A stretch of DNA of 64,000 nucleotides from positions 310,001 to 374,000 of the forward strand of contig NZ_VCEI01000025.1 in assembly GCF_005860765.1 (NCBI RefSeq), written 5' to 3'. The notes below the pieces were generated by a model. It was not told where the DNA came from. It searched no databases and saw only the letters and a program-made list of their open reading frames with translations. Every line of letters begins with the position of its first letter. The stretch's first letter is position 1. Source of the DNA: Dyadobacter sediminis. Lineage in GTDB: Bacteria > Bacteroidota > Bacteroidia > Cytophagales > Spirosomataceae. Below are positions 19,752 through 28,449 of the stretch, one piece after another. The position numbers were made by a program, and so were the translations under genes.

Positions 19752-20982
19752 CGTTTTCAGCGCCGATGTGCAAGCCGGCCATATAGCCGGTTGTCCATGC
19801 ATTCTGGAAATTGAAACCGCCTGTAATACCGTCTACATCCAGCACTTCTCCGCAGAAAAACAATCCGGGAACACTTTTGCTTTCCAGTGTTTCCGGCTTC
19901 ACGTCCGCCAACGAAATTCCTCCGCAAGTGACAAATTCTTCTTTAAAAGTCGTTTTTCCTTTTACTTCGAACTGACTGTTTGTGAGCAGTTCCGTAATAC
20001 GGTTTAATGATTTGTTGGTGGCTTCCGACCAGCGCAGCGTCTCACCGATTTCCGCTTTTTCTGCAAATGCTTTCCAAAGCCTCAGCGGAATCCCGAATCT
20101 TGCATGCGAAGTAATCTGTTGTTTGGGCGTTTTGACTTTTTCCTGAATCAGGATTTCACGGACCTGTTGCTCGTTGAAGTCCGGAAGCCAGTTTATTCTG
20201 CATGTAAAATGATAATTTTTTTCCGCCAGATCGCGCGCGCCCCAGGCTGATAATTTCAGAACTGCCGGCCCGCTGAAACCCCAATGCGTAATCAGCAGCG
20301 GCCCGCGCCATTCATGCTTTGTACCGGAAATTTTTACAAGCGCATCCTGAACTGAAACGCCTGCAAGCGGAAGCAAGTCGTTATCCGGCGTATTAAAAGT
20401 AAACAGGGAAGGAAGCGGGGAAACAATTTCATGATCATGCGATTGGAGCCAGCCAAACCCTTCGGGTTTCGAATAACCGCCCGTTGCAATCAGCAGGCGG
20501 TCCGCATAAATGGTTTCATTCTGGTCGGTATACAAAAGAAATCCCTGCTGCGTATCGTTTGTGATCTTTGAAAACGACTTTACGGAAACGCCTGTACGGA
20601 TTTCTACATCCGCATTTCTGGCAGCTTTTAAAAAGCAGTCAATAATCGTTTGGGAAGAATCGGAAACCGGGAACATGCGTCCGTCCGGTTCGGTTTTCAA
20701 TTTTACTCCGTGCTTTTCAAACCAGCTGATCGTAGCCGTGGCGTCAAAACGGCCAAGAAGCTTGCGTAGCAGTTTTTCACCTCTTGGATAATTTTTGATA
20801 AAAAACCGCAGATCGGACGGATGATGCGTGACATTGCATCTTCCGCCGCCTGAAATGCGTACTTTATTCAATACGGTCCTGTTTTTTTCAATTATAAAAA
20901 TCCTTGCATCCGGATAATTTTCTGCTGCTGTAATGGCAGCCATAAATCCCGAAGCGCCTCCGCCAACGATTGCAATCTGCAT
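19720..20982 (-). CDS. HI0933/BaiN-like FAD-dependent oxidoreductase
   Basis: A 420-residue flavoprotein with an N-terminal Rossmann FAD site IAIVGGGASGFMAAI (residues 3-17), then GGGRCNVTH and a second nucleotide-contact region LLIATGGYSKPEGFGWL. The C-terminal FFCGEVLDVDGITGGFNFQNAWTTGY is characteristic of the HI0933/YhiN/BaiN family. The physiological substrate of the stand-alone housekeeping members is not known; BaiN acts in bile-acid reduction, which is unlikely here. It is transcribed convergently with uvrC with a 32-base overlap. The stretch upstream leads into the divergent lasso-type operon. Confidence 0.88.
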   Translation of the reverse strand: MQIAIVGGGASGFMAAITAAENYPDARIFIIEKNRTVLNKVRISGGGRCNVTHHPSDLRFFIKNYPRGEKLLRKLLGRFDATATISWFEKHGVKLKTEPDGRMFPVSDSSQTIIDCFLKAARNADVEIRTGVSVKSFSKITNDTQQGFLLYTDQNETIYADRLLIATGGYSKPEGFGWLQSHDHEIVSPLPSLFTFNTPDNDLLPLAGVSVQDALVKISGTKHEWRGPLLITHWGFSGPAVLKLSAWGARDLAEKNYHFTCRINWLPDFNEQQVREILIQEKVKTPKQQITSHARFGIPLRLWKAFAEKAEIGETLRWSEATNKSLNRITELLTNSQFEVKGKTTFKEEFVTCGGISLADVKPETLESKSVPGLFFCGEVLDVDGITGGFNFQNAWTTGYMAGLHIGAENVTEPLHQNKL

Positions 20983-21300
20983 GAAATAACTTTTAAGATC
21001 ATGATGAAAAAGACAGGCAGGTTATAAAAGTTCCAGATCAATTTGAAAATTGCTATTCACTTGTTGTACTTCAATTGCTGCCCTTTGAAAATTACCTGCA
21101 AGCCATTCTGGTTGTTATGAATTTAACTGGCTATCTATGATTAATGTTGCAGTGTATTTCAGGATATTCGGCTTTTCTGATTCATTGCTGTATTGCATAA
21201 CAGCAGACGAAGGGAATAAAGTTTAACAGGAAGTTATTAAAATTTTTAACTTTGTAAGATACAGAAAACGGCAGCTTTCCATATCCAATACGCTTAAATC
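20983..21300. other. 318-base divergent intergenic region before the lasso-type operon
   Basis: It lies between the minus-strand flavoprotein gene and the plus-strand PqqD-like gene. It holds one promoter candidate near its right end (21222-21254) and only tiny open frames: 8 codons from the ATGATG at about 21001, 7 codons, and 29 codons at 21137-21226. None has the Thr(-2)/Gly1/Asp-or-Glu 7-9 pattern of a lasso precursor, so I see no convincing RiPP precursor here. Confidence 0.6.
21222..21254 (+). promoter_or_regulatory. Promoter of the lasso-type operon
   Basis: TTTA, 21 bases, then TAACTTTG: a full -7 box and a near -33 box of the Bacteroidota type. Predicted start near 21262, about 40 bases before the PqqD-like ATG. 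Its position right before that gene argues that no longer precursor gene is transcribed ahead of it. Confidence 0.55.
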
Positions 21301-21567
21301 ATGAAATACCAGTTATCATCCGACCAGATCTCGTCCAAAGTTGCAGGTGAAACTGTCATATTGAACCATAGCAAAGGCGCTTATTACGGGCTGGATGAAG
21401 TGGGCGTCCTGATTTGGGATACACTTGAAAAAGGGCCGCAGACCATGGATTCACTTTGTCAGGTTGTTGTAAATGAATACGATATAGACACGGAAACGTG
21501 TAAAAACGATATTGATGTGCTGCTGAAAGATTTGATTTCTGAAAAACTGGTGGAAATTGTTAAATAA
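21301..21567 (+). CDS. PqqD-family RiPP recognition protein (lasso B1-like)
   Basis: An 88-residue PqqD-fold protein. In RiPP pathways this fold (RRE) binds the leader of the precursor peptide and presents it to the modifying enzymes. In lasso systems it is the B1 protein. Family features are the opening KVAGETVILNHSKGAYYGLDEVGVLIWDTLEKG, three beta-strands then helices, and the ending DVLLKDLISEKLVEI. It begins the operon with an ATG at 21301 and stops 5 bases before the B2-like gene. That pairing is the normal B1-B2 arrangement. No precursor gene is next to it. Confidence 0.85.
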   Translation: MKYQLSSDQISSKVAGETVILNHSKGAYYGLDEVGVLIWDTLEKGPQTMDSLCQVVVNEYDIDTETCKNDIDVLLKDLISEKLVEIVK

Positions 21568-21572
21568 CTATT

Positions 21573-22013
21573 TTGGGCAAATCGGGTCAATTTATAAAAA
21601 GATGGAAAAGTCTGAGCTATGACGGAAAGGTAATCTTTCTCAAATCGGCTGTTTGCCTTTTGCTGATCAAAACGGGCCTTACATTACTGCCGTTTCTACA
21701 ATTCAGAAGGTTGTTTCACCGGATTACCGAAACAAGTACAGTAAAGGAAGTTTCACCGCAGCAGATTGAACTTACCGTCTGGGCCGTGGATACGGCGGCC
21801 AACTTGCTGCCATTTGAACTACTCTGCCTGCCGCGTGCACTTGCTGCCAAATACCTGCTGCGAAAAGTACCTTCTCTGACACTTGAAATCGGCATTGAGG
21901 TAAATCCTGCAAAGCATTTTGAAGCGCATGCATGGGTTGAAAATAACGGAACGGTTATCATGGGCAAGTGGCCGGAATCTGTTTCTTATCACCGCCTCTG
22001 GGCCTGGAAATAA
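21573..22013 (+). CDS. Lasso peptide biosynthesis B2-like protein (transglutaminase-like protease)
   Basis: A 146-residue protein of the transglutaminase-like core family used as the leader peptidase (B2) in lasso peptide pathways. The catalytic Cys is Cys85 in LLCLPRALAAKYLL and the His is His119 in FEAHAWVENNG, 34 residues later, the normal spacing. The third member, an Asp at His+12 in McjB, is Gly131 here (VIMGK), which may or may not matter since the family varies. The only in-frame start is TTG at 21573. The N-terminal half carries hydrophobic helices. It lies 5 bases after the PqqD-like gene and 12 bases before the kinase-like gene, so translation is probably coupled. Confidence 0.82.
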   Translation: MGKSGQFIKRWKSLSYDGKVIFLKSAVCLLLIKTGLTLLPFLQFRRLFHRITETSTVKEVSPQQIELTVWAVDTAANLLPFELLCLPRALAAKYLLRKVPSLTLEIGIEVNPAKHFEAHAWVENNGTVIMGKWPESVSYHRLWAWK

Positions 22014-22025
22014 CTATTGACACAC

Positions 22026-22943
22026 ATGTATTCCTATCTTGCATATGGCCTGAACATATTTTCCGAGATCAAACTGCCGGAATTGAGTGAAGTAAAAACA
22101 GTTGCAGACTATGATCTTCACATTCAAGTTGCACAATTTGAATTTCCCAAACTGAGAACGACACAGATTTACAGAAGAGGGATCAAGGCTGATTTTGGAA
22201 AAGATCAGGATGAAAATCTGTATTTGCATTGGGAAAATGTAGCCGGTTTCAAGGCAAGTTCCGGAAGGTTTCTTACCATCATGCCATTTTGTGAAGACCC
22301 GAATCTACTGAGCCTTTTTACTGTCAGTGAAGCGCTCGGACTTGTTCTGTTTCAGAAAAATTACTTTTTATTACATGCGAGTGCGGTGCAGATAGGAGAT
22401 GAGGCGTGGTGTTTTATGGGTGCACCCGGTGCCGGAAAATCAACAACTGCTGCAGCGTTTATCAAAGCCGGATGTAAACTGTTAAGTGACGATCTGACGG
22501 CGATTCATTTTGACAAGGATGGTTTGCCTTTTGTGATTCCGGCTTATCCGCAGCTCAAAATCTGGAGTAACACAGTAAAAGGACTTGATTACGATGAATC
22601 CGGATTGCAGCCGGTGAGTGAAGGAGTTAACAAATTTTCTTATCAGCCAAAATCAGGTTTCTTGCACGATCCGGTTAAACTGGGCCAGGTTTTTTTTCTT
22701 CATAAAGCAAGGAACCGCAAGGCGCTGCAAACGCTGACGGCTGCTGAAATTCCGACAGAAATGCTGAAAAATTTTCCTTTACCCGTTCAGCTGCTGGCCA
22801 ATGAAGCGCTGAAAAGGCATTTTCTGCAAAGTTTTCAATGTGCAAAATCTGCACAGATGTGGCGAAAAAAGAGGCCGGACGGATTCAGTAATCTGGAAAA
22901 GTGGGTTCAGGAAAGCATTCCGGAATCATTAATTGCCGGTTGA
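22026..22943 (+). CDS. HPr-kinase-like P-loop kinase of a RiPP operon
   Basis: A 305-residue protein with the C-terminal domain fold of HPr serine kinase but no HPr-system neighbours. The P-loop GAPGAGKS is at about residues 132-139 and the Asp pair in KLLSDDLTAI near 155. The preceding LLHASAVQIGDEAW is typical of this group. In lasso clusters such as those of paeninodin and pseudomycoidin, related kinases phosphorylate the C-terminal Ser of the precursor. A role in peptide phosphorylation is therefore plausible here but not shown. A TTG at 22017 would add three residues; I chose the ATG at 22026. The gene ends one base before the ATG of the nucleotidyltransferase gene. Confidence 0.8.
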   Translation: MYSYLAYGLNIFSEIKLPELSEVKTVADYDLHIQVAQFEFPKLRTTQIYRRGIKADFGKDQDENLYLHWENVAGFKASSGRFLTIMPFCEDPNLLSLFTVSEALGLVLFQKNYFLLHASAVQIGDEAWCFMGAPGAGKSTTAAAFIKAGCKLLSDDLTAIHFDKDGLPFVIPAYPQLKIWSNTVKGLDYDESGLQPVSEGVNKFSYQPKSGFLHDPVKLGQVFFLHKARNRKALQTLTAAEIPTEMLKNFPLPVQLLANEALKRHFLQSFQCAKSAQMWRKKRPDGFSNLEKWVQESIPESLIAG

Positions 22944-22944
22944 T

Positions 22945-24078
22945 ATGCAAAAAATCAAAATTTCGCCTGAACTAGCGCATTTGATCAAGGCTGCATTGCA
23001 TTTAACGCACGATCTTCCAATTGCTATTTACAAAAGACCTGTTCATTGGGAACGGTTATCAAAGCTTGCGAACTGGCATCAGGTCAGGCCGTTGCTTTTT
23101 GACTATATTCAGCAAAATCATCTGGAAGGTATTCCAAAAAAAATCTTGCAATCACTTCATGAAGACAGCGTTGGGCAGGCCGTGACCAATATGGCTTTTC
23201 TGGGCGTTTCTCTTAAATTATACAGGCAACTTGTTGAAAACGATGTTCCTGCATTTTTAATGAAAGGCGCTTTGTGGGCGTGGATGTTATACGACAAGCC
23301 CGGAAACAGGGAATTTGGCGACATTGACTTTTTTATTGATAAAGCCAGCATTAAGAAAAGTCTGAAAATATTGTCGGACAACGGCTTTGAGCCTGATCAT
23401 TACCGTAGCTACTTATTGAGCAGAATGCAAGTTGCTAGTCAGTATCTGAATACAGATTACCAGCTTCCATTGAATCCGGTTAATGAAAATATTCTGCAAT
23501 CGCTTGAAATTCAGTGGAATTGTAGTTATCCCCGTTATTGCTATGATTTTTCCTGGACCGAAATAGCCGGTGACATGACCGAATTCAGCATTTCAGGAGC
23601 TTTGGTCAGCATACCGAAAATGGAAAATCAGCTGCTGATGATGCTGATCCATCACGGAGGCGTTGAGCAGTGGGACAAATTGAAATACATGGCGGATTTT
23701 ATTCGTTTACTGCGCTTGTATGCAGACAAACTTGACTGGAATTACATTGCTGAAACAGCCCGGAAGAAAGGTTTCAAACGTCTTCTGCTTGAATCTTTGA
23801 ACGCAGTCACAATCATTACCGCAGAAGATTATCTTAAATACTTGAATCCAAAAGCACCATTTTCACCTTCGGCTTCATTTTTCCGGAATATGATCACTCA
23901 TTGGGAAAATGAACGACCGGTAATCAAAACCAAATCGTGGAGGATCTTGCTTTATAATCTGAAGTACCGCGATAACTGGAAAAGCAGGTTCTCCATCATT
24001 GCAGCTCATTTATCGTATATTTCCAATCTGCAGCTTATCTGGCACAAAATGATCTGGTACCGTAAAAACCGGTTTTAG
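22945..24078 (+). CDS. Lasso-cluster-type nucleotidyltransferase family protein
   Basis: A 377-residue protein of the uncharacterised nucleotidyltransferase group that occurs in lasso and other RiPP clusters. The core shows FLMKGALWAWMLYD (Lys-Gly near 107-108) and the metal-binding EFGDIDFFI (Asp126 and Asp128 approx.), as in the pol-beta-like fold. The rest is alpha-helical. Relatives in pseudomycoidin-type clusters are reported to add sugar groups to the phosphorylated peptide tail. I use the ATG at 22945, one base after the kinase stop; a TTG at 22933 would overlap that gene by 11 bases. Its stop overlaps the convergent mutarotase stop by 4 bases. Confidence 0.78.
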   Translation: MQKIKISPELAHLIKAALHLTHDLPIAIYKRPVHWERLSKLANWHQVRPLLFDYIQQNHLEGIPKKILQSLHEDSVGQAVTNMAFLGVSLKLYRQLVENDVPAFLMKGALWAWMLYDKPGNREFGDIDFFIDKASIKKSLKILSDNGFEPDHYRSYLLSRMQVASQYLNTDYQLPLNPVNENILQSLEIQWNCSYPRYCYDFSWTEIAGDMTEFSISGALVSIPKMENQLLMMLIHHGGVEQWDKLKYMADFIRLLRLYADKLDWNYIAETARKKGFKRLLLESLNAVTIITAEDYLKYLNPKAPFSPSASFFRNMITHWENERPVIKTKSWRILLYNLKYRDNWKSRFSIIAAHLSYISNLQLIWHKMIWYRKNRF

Positions 24079-25022
24079 GTCAAAAATACCTGAATTGTAC
24101 CTTCGACCTGATTTCCCGGAGCCACAATATTCAGTCCTTCGCCTGAATTGAATGCATTGACGTTTGCAGTTAAAGGCTCTATTGCCACACAGTCCCTTGC
24201 CGGAGGAGTATAAACGACAAGAAAGTTAAATTTATCTGCACCAATTCCCTGACGAACATTCAACGTTACATCCTGATTTTCAGAAATAAGCTGAGTTACT
24301 GCGGAGTCATTTTGTGAACGGATTACAAAGCAGTTATCAAAAGCTTTCTTGTAAAGCAACGTTGGCATATCTACAGTGAAAGGTTCTTTACCGGTTGGAA
24401 TCGAATTGTAATCAAATGCTACGATTTCATCAGAAGGAATATTGATTTTCCAGGCATCGGCGGATTCATTTCCCAGCAAAAAATACGGATGCCAGCCAAA
24501 CATGACCGGAGCCGGAGAAGTGCCTTTGTTTTCGGCTTCGTATTTCAATGTAAATGTTCCGGCAGCATCCAGTTTGTATGTAACGGAAAACTGAAGTTCA
24601 AAAGGATAACCTTTCAGTTCTTTAAGATGAAATGACAACCTGATCAATGCATACTGATCTTCAATGATTTGCTCTTCTATTTCAAATGGCTTTTTGCGGA
24701 CAAGTCCATGGATGGCATTCAGGTTTCCGTCTTCATTTTTATCCAGTTCATAATCCTTTCCCAGAAATCTGTACTTTCCATCCGGAATACGGCTTGCAAA
24801 AGGGAAAAGCAATTCACTGGCACTTCTGGAATCTTCGGTAAGCAAATGCGGAGTTGCAGGTGTTTTCAGAACCGAAAAAAGGGTTTCATCTTTCAATAAG
24901 GAAAGCTGGCGTACAATCCCGCCGAGTTCCGGAATAACGACAAACCTGTTTTTTGTTGCTGAATCCTGAACGACAAGCTCTTTCAGGTCGCCAAATTGCT
25001 GTTCAAATATTTCAAATGCCAT
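24075..25022 (-). CDS. Aldose 1-epimerase family protein
   Basis: A 315-residue galactose-mutarotase-like beta-sandwich protein that interconverts anomers of aldoses or related sugars in the cytoplasm. Visible family features are NAIHGLVRKKPF with the first catalytic-type His, PVMFGWHPYFLLG with the second, and VAIEPLTANVNAFNSGEGL with the catalytic Glu. It has no signal peptide. Most similar proteins form a distinct Bacteroidota group whose exact sugar is not known. It ends at the stop of the nucleotidyltransferase gene (4-base convergent overlap) and its start faces the ftsH terminator, so it is probably transcribed alone. Confidence 0.85.
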   Translation of the reverse strand: MAFEIFEQQFGDLKELVVQDSATKNRFVVIPELGGIVRQLSLLKDETLFSVLKTPATPHLLTEDSRSASELLFPFASRIPDGKYRFLGKDYELDKNEDGNLNAIHGLVRKKPFEIEEQIIEDQYALIRLSFHLKELKGYPFELQFSVTYKLDAAGTFTLKYEAENKGTSPAPVMFGWHPYFLLGNESADAWKINIPSDEIVAFDYNSIPTGKEPFTVDMPTLLYKKAFDNCFVIRSQNDSAVTQLISENQDVTLNVRQGIGADKFNFLVVYTPPARDCVAIEPLTANVNAFNSGEGLNIVAPGNQVEGTIQVFLT

Positions 25023-25068
25023 TATGAATGAAAGTTAAGGTCGGTAAATATAGTGCATATCTCAAACA

Positions 25069-25102
25069 AAAAGCCGGACAAGAATCAACTTATCCGGCTT
25101 AT
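25069..25102 (-). terminator. Terminator after ftsH
   Basis: An AAGCCGGA / TCCGGCTT stem extended by AAG/CTT pairs, followed on the minus strand by a T run. It begins about 20 bases after the ftsH stop. Confidence 0.8.
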
Positions 25103-25122
25103 TTTGAATATTCAACTAGCGA

Positions 25123-27180
25123 TTAATCGTCAGAAGCGCTTTTTTCAGCTTCTGCCATTTCCTCTTCTTTATGCTCTTTTTCAAGCGTATGCTTTACTAC
25201 TTCCTCATGAATTGCAGCTTCTTCATGCGATCTGCGGTTGATGTAAGCCTGATAACTGGTTTCTTTTTCATACGGCCTTTTTCCGATCAGCTTTTCAAGA
25301 TCACTCTGAAACAAAATTTCCTTTTCAAGCAATTCCTTGGCCAGTACTTCCAGTTTGTCGCGTTTGTCACTTAAAAGACTTTTAACAAACTGATAAGCCT
25401 GATCAATCAGCTTTCTTACTTCTTCATCAATGGCTTGTGAAGTAGATTCGGAATATGGTTTCGTAAACGCATAATCACTTTGTTTGGAATCGTAATAGGA
25501 AATATTTCCGATACGTTCGTTCATTCCATACATGGTAACCATGCTGTAAGCCACTTTCGTAACGCGTTCAAGGTCACTTAACGCACCTGTTGAAATCTTT
25601 CCAAAAACAACATCTTCAGCTGCACGTCCGCCCAGCGTCATACACATTTCATCAAAAAGCTGCTCTGTACGATACAGATACTGCTCACGCGGTAAATACT
25701 GTGCATAACCCAATGCCGCAACGCCACGGGGAACAATCGATACTTTAACCAAAGGATCAGCATGTTCCAGGAACCAACCTGCTACGGCGTGGCCGGCTTC
25801 ATGGTACGCAACGATTTCTTTTTCTTCAGGTGAAATCAGCTTGTTTTTCTTTTCAAGACCACCGATTACACGGTCCATAGCATCCTGAAAATCCTGCATG
25901 GTTACTTCATCGCGGTTACGGCGTGCTGCAATCAGGGCTGCTTCGTTACAAACGTTTGCGATTTCTGCTCCTGCAAAACCCGGAGTTTGCGAAGAAAGCT
26001 TTTGAATATTCACGTCCGTCGACAATTTCAAAGGTTTCAAATGCACTTTGAAAATTGCTTCACGGCCAATTACATCCGGCTTGTCCACAGAAATCTGACG
26101 GTCAAAACGTCCTGGCCTTAACAAAGCAGGGTCCAGTACATCCGGACGGTTTGTTGCGGCAACAATAATGATACCGGAATCGGTAGCAAAACCGTCCATT
26201 TCCACCAGTAACGAGTTCAGCGTATTTTCACGCTCATCGTTTGAACCCGGCATGGCACCTCTTCCGCGGGAACGGCCCACGGCATCAATTTCATCAATAA
26301 ATATGATGCAAGGCGCTTTTTCCTTGGCCTGCTTGAACAAATCACGCACACGCGCTGCACCAACACCCACAAACATTTCTACAAAGTCAGAACCTGAAAG
26401 TGAGAAAAAGGGAACGCCCGCTTCACCGGCAACGGCTTTTGCAAGCAAGGTTTTACCGGTTCCGGGAGGGCCTACAAGCAACGCACCTTTAGGAATTTTC
26501 GCACCCAGTTTTTTAAATTTGTCCGGACTCTGAAGATACTCTACAATTTCTTTGATCTCTTCTTTTGCTTCATCCAGACCGGCAACGTCGTTAAAAGTTA
26601 TTTTAACCTTATTTTCAGCATCAAACAAAGTAGCACGTGAACGGCCGATATTGAAAATCTGACCGCCGGGTCCAACTCCGCCTGACATTCTGCCAAGAAT
26701 AAAGTACATCACCAGAATCATGACAATGAAAAAGCCCCAGGTTCCGAGAAAACTGGTCCAGTCATTTCGTGTATCCACTACAAACGGAACTTTGTCATCG
26801 TCAGGAACCCCTTCCTGCATTTTGTCAAAATCCTTTTTGAAAGTTTCCGCCGAGGTTACCTGAAACTGGTAATGCGATACAGATTCGCCGCCGAAGTAGT
26901 TATTTTCTTTTGCAACAACTTTGTATTTATCCTGTTTCAGAGCCTCCGGTTTCAGCGTAACTTCCACGGATTTATCATTGACAATGGTTACCCGTTCCAC
27001 TTCCTTGTCAGCCATCATCTTCTCGAAGCGCTTCTGAGTCGTTTCGCGGATTGTTGAGGTTCTGTTAAGGTATGTTATTCCAAGTATGGTGGCAATCAGA
27101 GCGGCTATAATCCAGCCCTGATATCCTTTTTGAGGACTTTTAGGACTGAGCGGCCCTCTTTTGTTATCGTTTTCAGACAT
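25123..27180 (-). CDS. ftsH: ATP-dependent zinc metalloprotease FtsH
   Basis: A hexameric AAA+ protease of the inner membrane that degrades misfolded membrane proteins and regulatory proteins. It has 685 residues. An N-terminal transmembrane helix ([17 protein letters not shown], about residues 22-38), a periplasmic domain and a second helix (about 146-163, [13 protein letters not shown]) precede the AAA domain. That domain has Walker A GPPGTGKT near residue 240 and Walker [14 protein letters not shown]. The zinc site HEAGH is near residue 460. The acidic C-terminal tail ([14 protein letters not shown]) is typical. It lies 73 bases after rsfS with a hairpin between them, so the two are likely one operon with partial attenuation. 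Confidence 0.97.
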   Translation of the reverse strand: MSENDNKRGPLSPKSPQKGYQGWIIAALIATILGITYLNRTSTIRETTQKRFEKMMADKEVERVTIVNDKSVEVTLKPEALKQDKYKVVAKENNYFGGESVSHYQFQVTSAETFKKDFDKMQEGVPDDDKVPFVVDTRNDWTSFLGTWGFFIVMILVMYFILGRMSGGVGPGGQIFNIGRSRATLFDAENKVKITFNDVAGLDEAKEEIKEIVEYLQSPDKFKKLGAKIPKGALLVGPPGTGKTLLAKAVAGEAGVPFFSLSGSDFVEMFVGVGAARVRDLFKQAKEKAPCIIFIDEIDAVGRSRGRGAMPGSNDERENTLNSLLVEMDGFATDSGIIIVAATNRPDVLDPALLRPGRFDRQISVDKPDVIGREAIFKVHLKPLKLSTDVNIQKLSSQTPGFAGAEIANVCNEAALIAARRNRDEVTMQDFQDAMDRVIGGLEKKNKLISPEEKEIVAYHEAGHAVAGWFLEHADPLVKVSIVPRGVAALGYAQYLPREQYLYRTEQLFDEMCMTLGGRAAEDVVFGKISTGALSDLERVTKVAYSMVTMYGMNERIGNISYYDSKQSDYAFTKPYSESTSQAIDEEVRKLIDQAYQFVKSLLSDKRDKLEVLAKELLEKEILFQSDLEKLIGKRPYEKETSYQAYINRRSHEEAAIHEEVVKHTLEKEHKEEEMAEAEKSASDD

Positions 27181-27221
27181 TCTGTGTATTTAATTAAGAG
27201 GAAATATATTAAACAACATTC

Positions 27222-27249
27222 CGGGCATAATGAATGTTCATCATGCCCG
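27222..27249 (-). promoter_or_regulatory. Hairpin between rsfS and ftsH
   Basis: A 13-bp stem CGGGCATAATGAA / TTCATCATGCCCG with one mismatch and a 2-base loop, starting 5 bases after the rsfS stop. On the minus strand it is not followed by a strong T run, so it may be an RNA stability or processing element, or a leaky terminator. Confidence 0.45.
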
Positions 27250-27253
27250 TGAT

Positions 27254-27637
27254 TTATACCATGGATTCTTCCAGGTATGTTACTTCCGCATCTCCCCAAA
27301 GTTCTTCAAGATCGTAATGTTTCCGGCGATCTTTATTAAAAATGTGAGCTACAACGTCCACATAATCAATTAGAATCCATTCTCCATTCGCCTTGCCTTC
27401 CTTCTGCCAGGGCTCTGTTTTGGATACTTTATAAACTTCGTCTTCAACCGAGTTTGCCAATGCATCGATTTGGGTATCAGAATTACCCGAACAGATTACA
27501 AAAAAATCAGTTATTGAGTTTTTTACGTTTCTTAGGTCAAGAATTGCAATATCCAAGCCTTTCTTTTCAATCATTCCTTTTGCTACCAGCTCAGAGAGAT
27601 CTTTTGATGATAGTTCTTTATTTTTACGTTCTTTCAT
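27254..27637 (-). CDS. rsfS: Ribosome silencing factor RsfS
   Basis: A 127-residue protein that binds ribosomal protein uL14 and blocks joining of the subunits during starvation. The core segments are KKGLDIAILDLRNVKNSITDFFVICSGNSDTQIDALANSV (about residues 26-65) and GEWILIDYVDVVAHIFNKDRRKHYDLEELWGD near the C-terminus, matching RsfS/Iojap proteins well. It is upstream of ftsH in the same direction and divergent from birA, with 44 bases between the starts. The ATG at 27637 gives a Lys-rich N-terminus typical of Bacteroidota members. Confidence 0.93.
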   Translation of the reverse strand: MKERKNKELSSKDLSELVAKGMIEKKGLDIAILDLRNVKNSITDFFVICSGNSDTQIDALANSVEDEVYKVSKTEPWQKEGKANGEWILIDYVDVVAHIFNKDRRKHYDLEELWGDAEVTYLEESMV

Positions 27638-27681
27638 TCGTAGTTAAATCCTTTTCTAAACCCTAAAGTAAAGCAAAAAAA

Positions 27682-28449
27682 TTGTACAACTCTATACAGG
27701 ATACCTTAATAATTGGTAAAAAAGTTATATATCTGCCAAGTTGTCACTCTACAAACGACATTGCGGCTGAAATAGTGCACGCAGGTTTATTTGCAGAGGG
27801 GACAATTGTCATTACCGATAATCAGGTCAAAGGAAAGGGACAAAGAGGAACGGTATGGCAGGCAAGCCCGGGTGAGAATCTGACTTTTTCAGTAATACTT
27901 TCCCCGTCGTTTATAACAGTTTCGGAGCAGTTCCTGATCAGTCAGGTTATTGCATTGGCAATCCGAGCTTATTTGAGCCAGTATGTCGGGCATGTAAAAA
28001 TAAAATGGCCGAACGATGTTTATGTGAATAACAGGAAAGTATGCGGCATACTGATCGAGAATTCAATACAAGGGACTAAAATAGCCGGTTCCATTGTCGG
28101 AATCGGTTTGAATGTAAATCAAAAAGATTTTGAAAACAGCAATGCCACATCACTTTCCAGGGAAACAGGAAATTTATTCTTACTGCCGGAAGAATTTCAG
28201 AAAGTTCTCACATTTCTGGATGTATACTATCAGCAGATGAGGTCATTGTGGAGACACAATGACCTTCGCCAGGAATACCTCAGCCACTTGTACGGCTATA
28301 ATGAAACCGTGACATTCAACTACCAGAATCGGATTGTAAAAGGAACCGTAACCGGCGTTACAGCCATTGGGAAAATCCTGGTAAAACTCGAGACAGAACC
28401 CGAAGTACTGGAACTGGGATTAAAAGAAATCGAATGGATTATTCAATAA
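27682..28449 (+). CDS. birA: Biotin--[acetyl-CoA-carboxylase] ligase
   Basis: A 255-residue biotin protein ligase that joins biotin through biotinyl-AMP to the carrier lysine of acyl-CoA carboxylases. Family segments are LPSCHSTNDIAAEIV (about residues 19-33), the biotin/ATP loop KGKGQRGTVWQASPGENLTFS, and KIKWPNDVYVNNRKVCGILIENS. It has no N-terminal helix-turn-helix, so it is a class I ligase with no repressor role. The start is a TTG at 27682; no ATG is available before the conserved region. Its end overlaps the convergent TMEM220-like gene by 11 bases. Confidence 0.92.
   Translation: MYNSIQDTLIIGKKVIYLPSCHSTNDIAAEIVHAGLFAEGTIVITDNQVKGKGQRGTVWQASPGENLTFSVILSPSFITVSEQFLISQVIALAIRAYLSQYVGHVKIKWPNDVYVNNRKVCGILIENSIQGTKIAGSIVGIGLNVNQKDFENSNATSLSRETGNLFLLPEEFQKVLTFLDVYYQQMRSLWRHNDLRQEYLSHLYGYNETVTFNYQNRIVKGTVTGVTAIGKILVKLETEPEVLELGLKEIEWIIQ

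Noticed and set aside
21137..21226. A 29-codon open frame just before the lasso-type operon, considered as the missing precursor peptide
   Set aside because: It lacks the Thr at -2 and the Gly/Cys/Ala core start with Asp/Glu at position 7-9. It also lies upstream of the predicted promoter start, and its length is within what chance gives.
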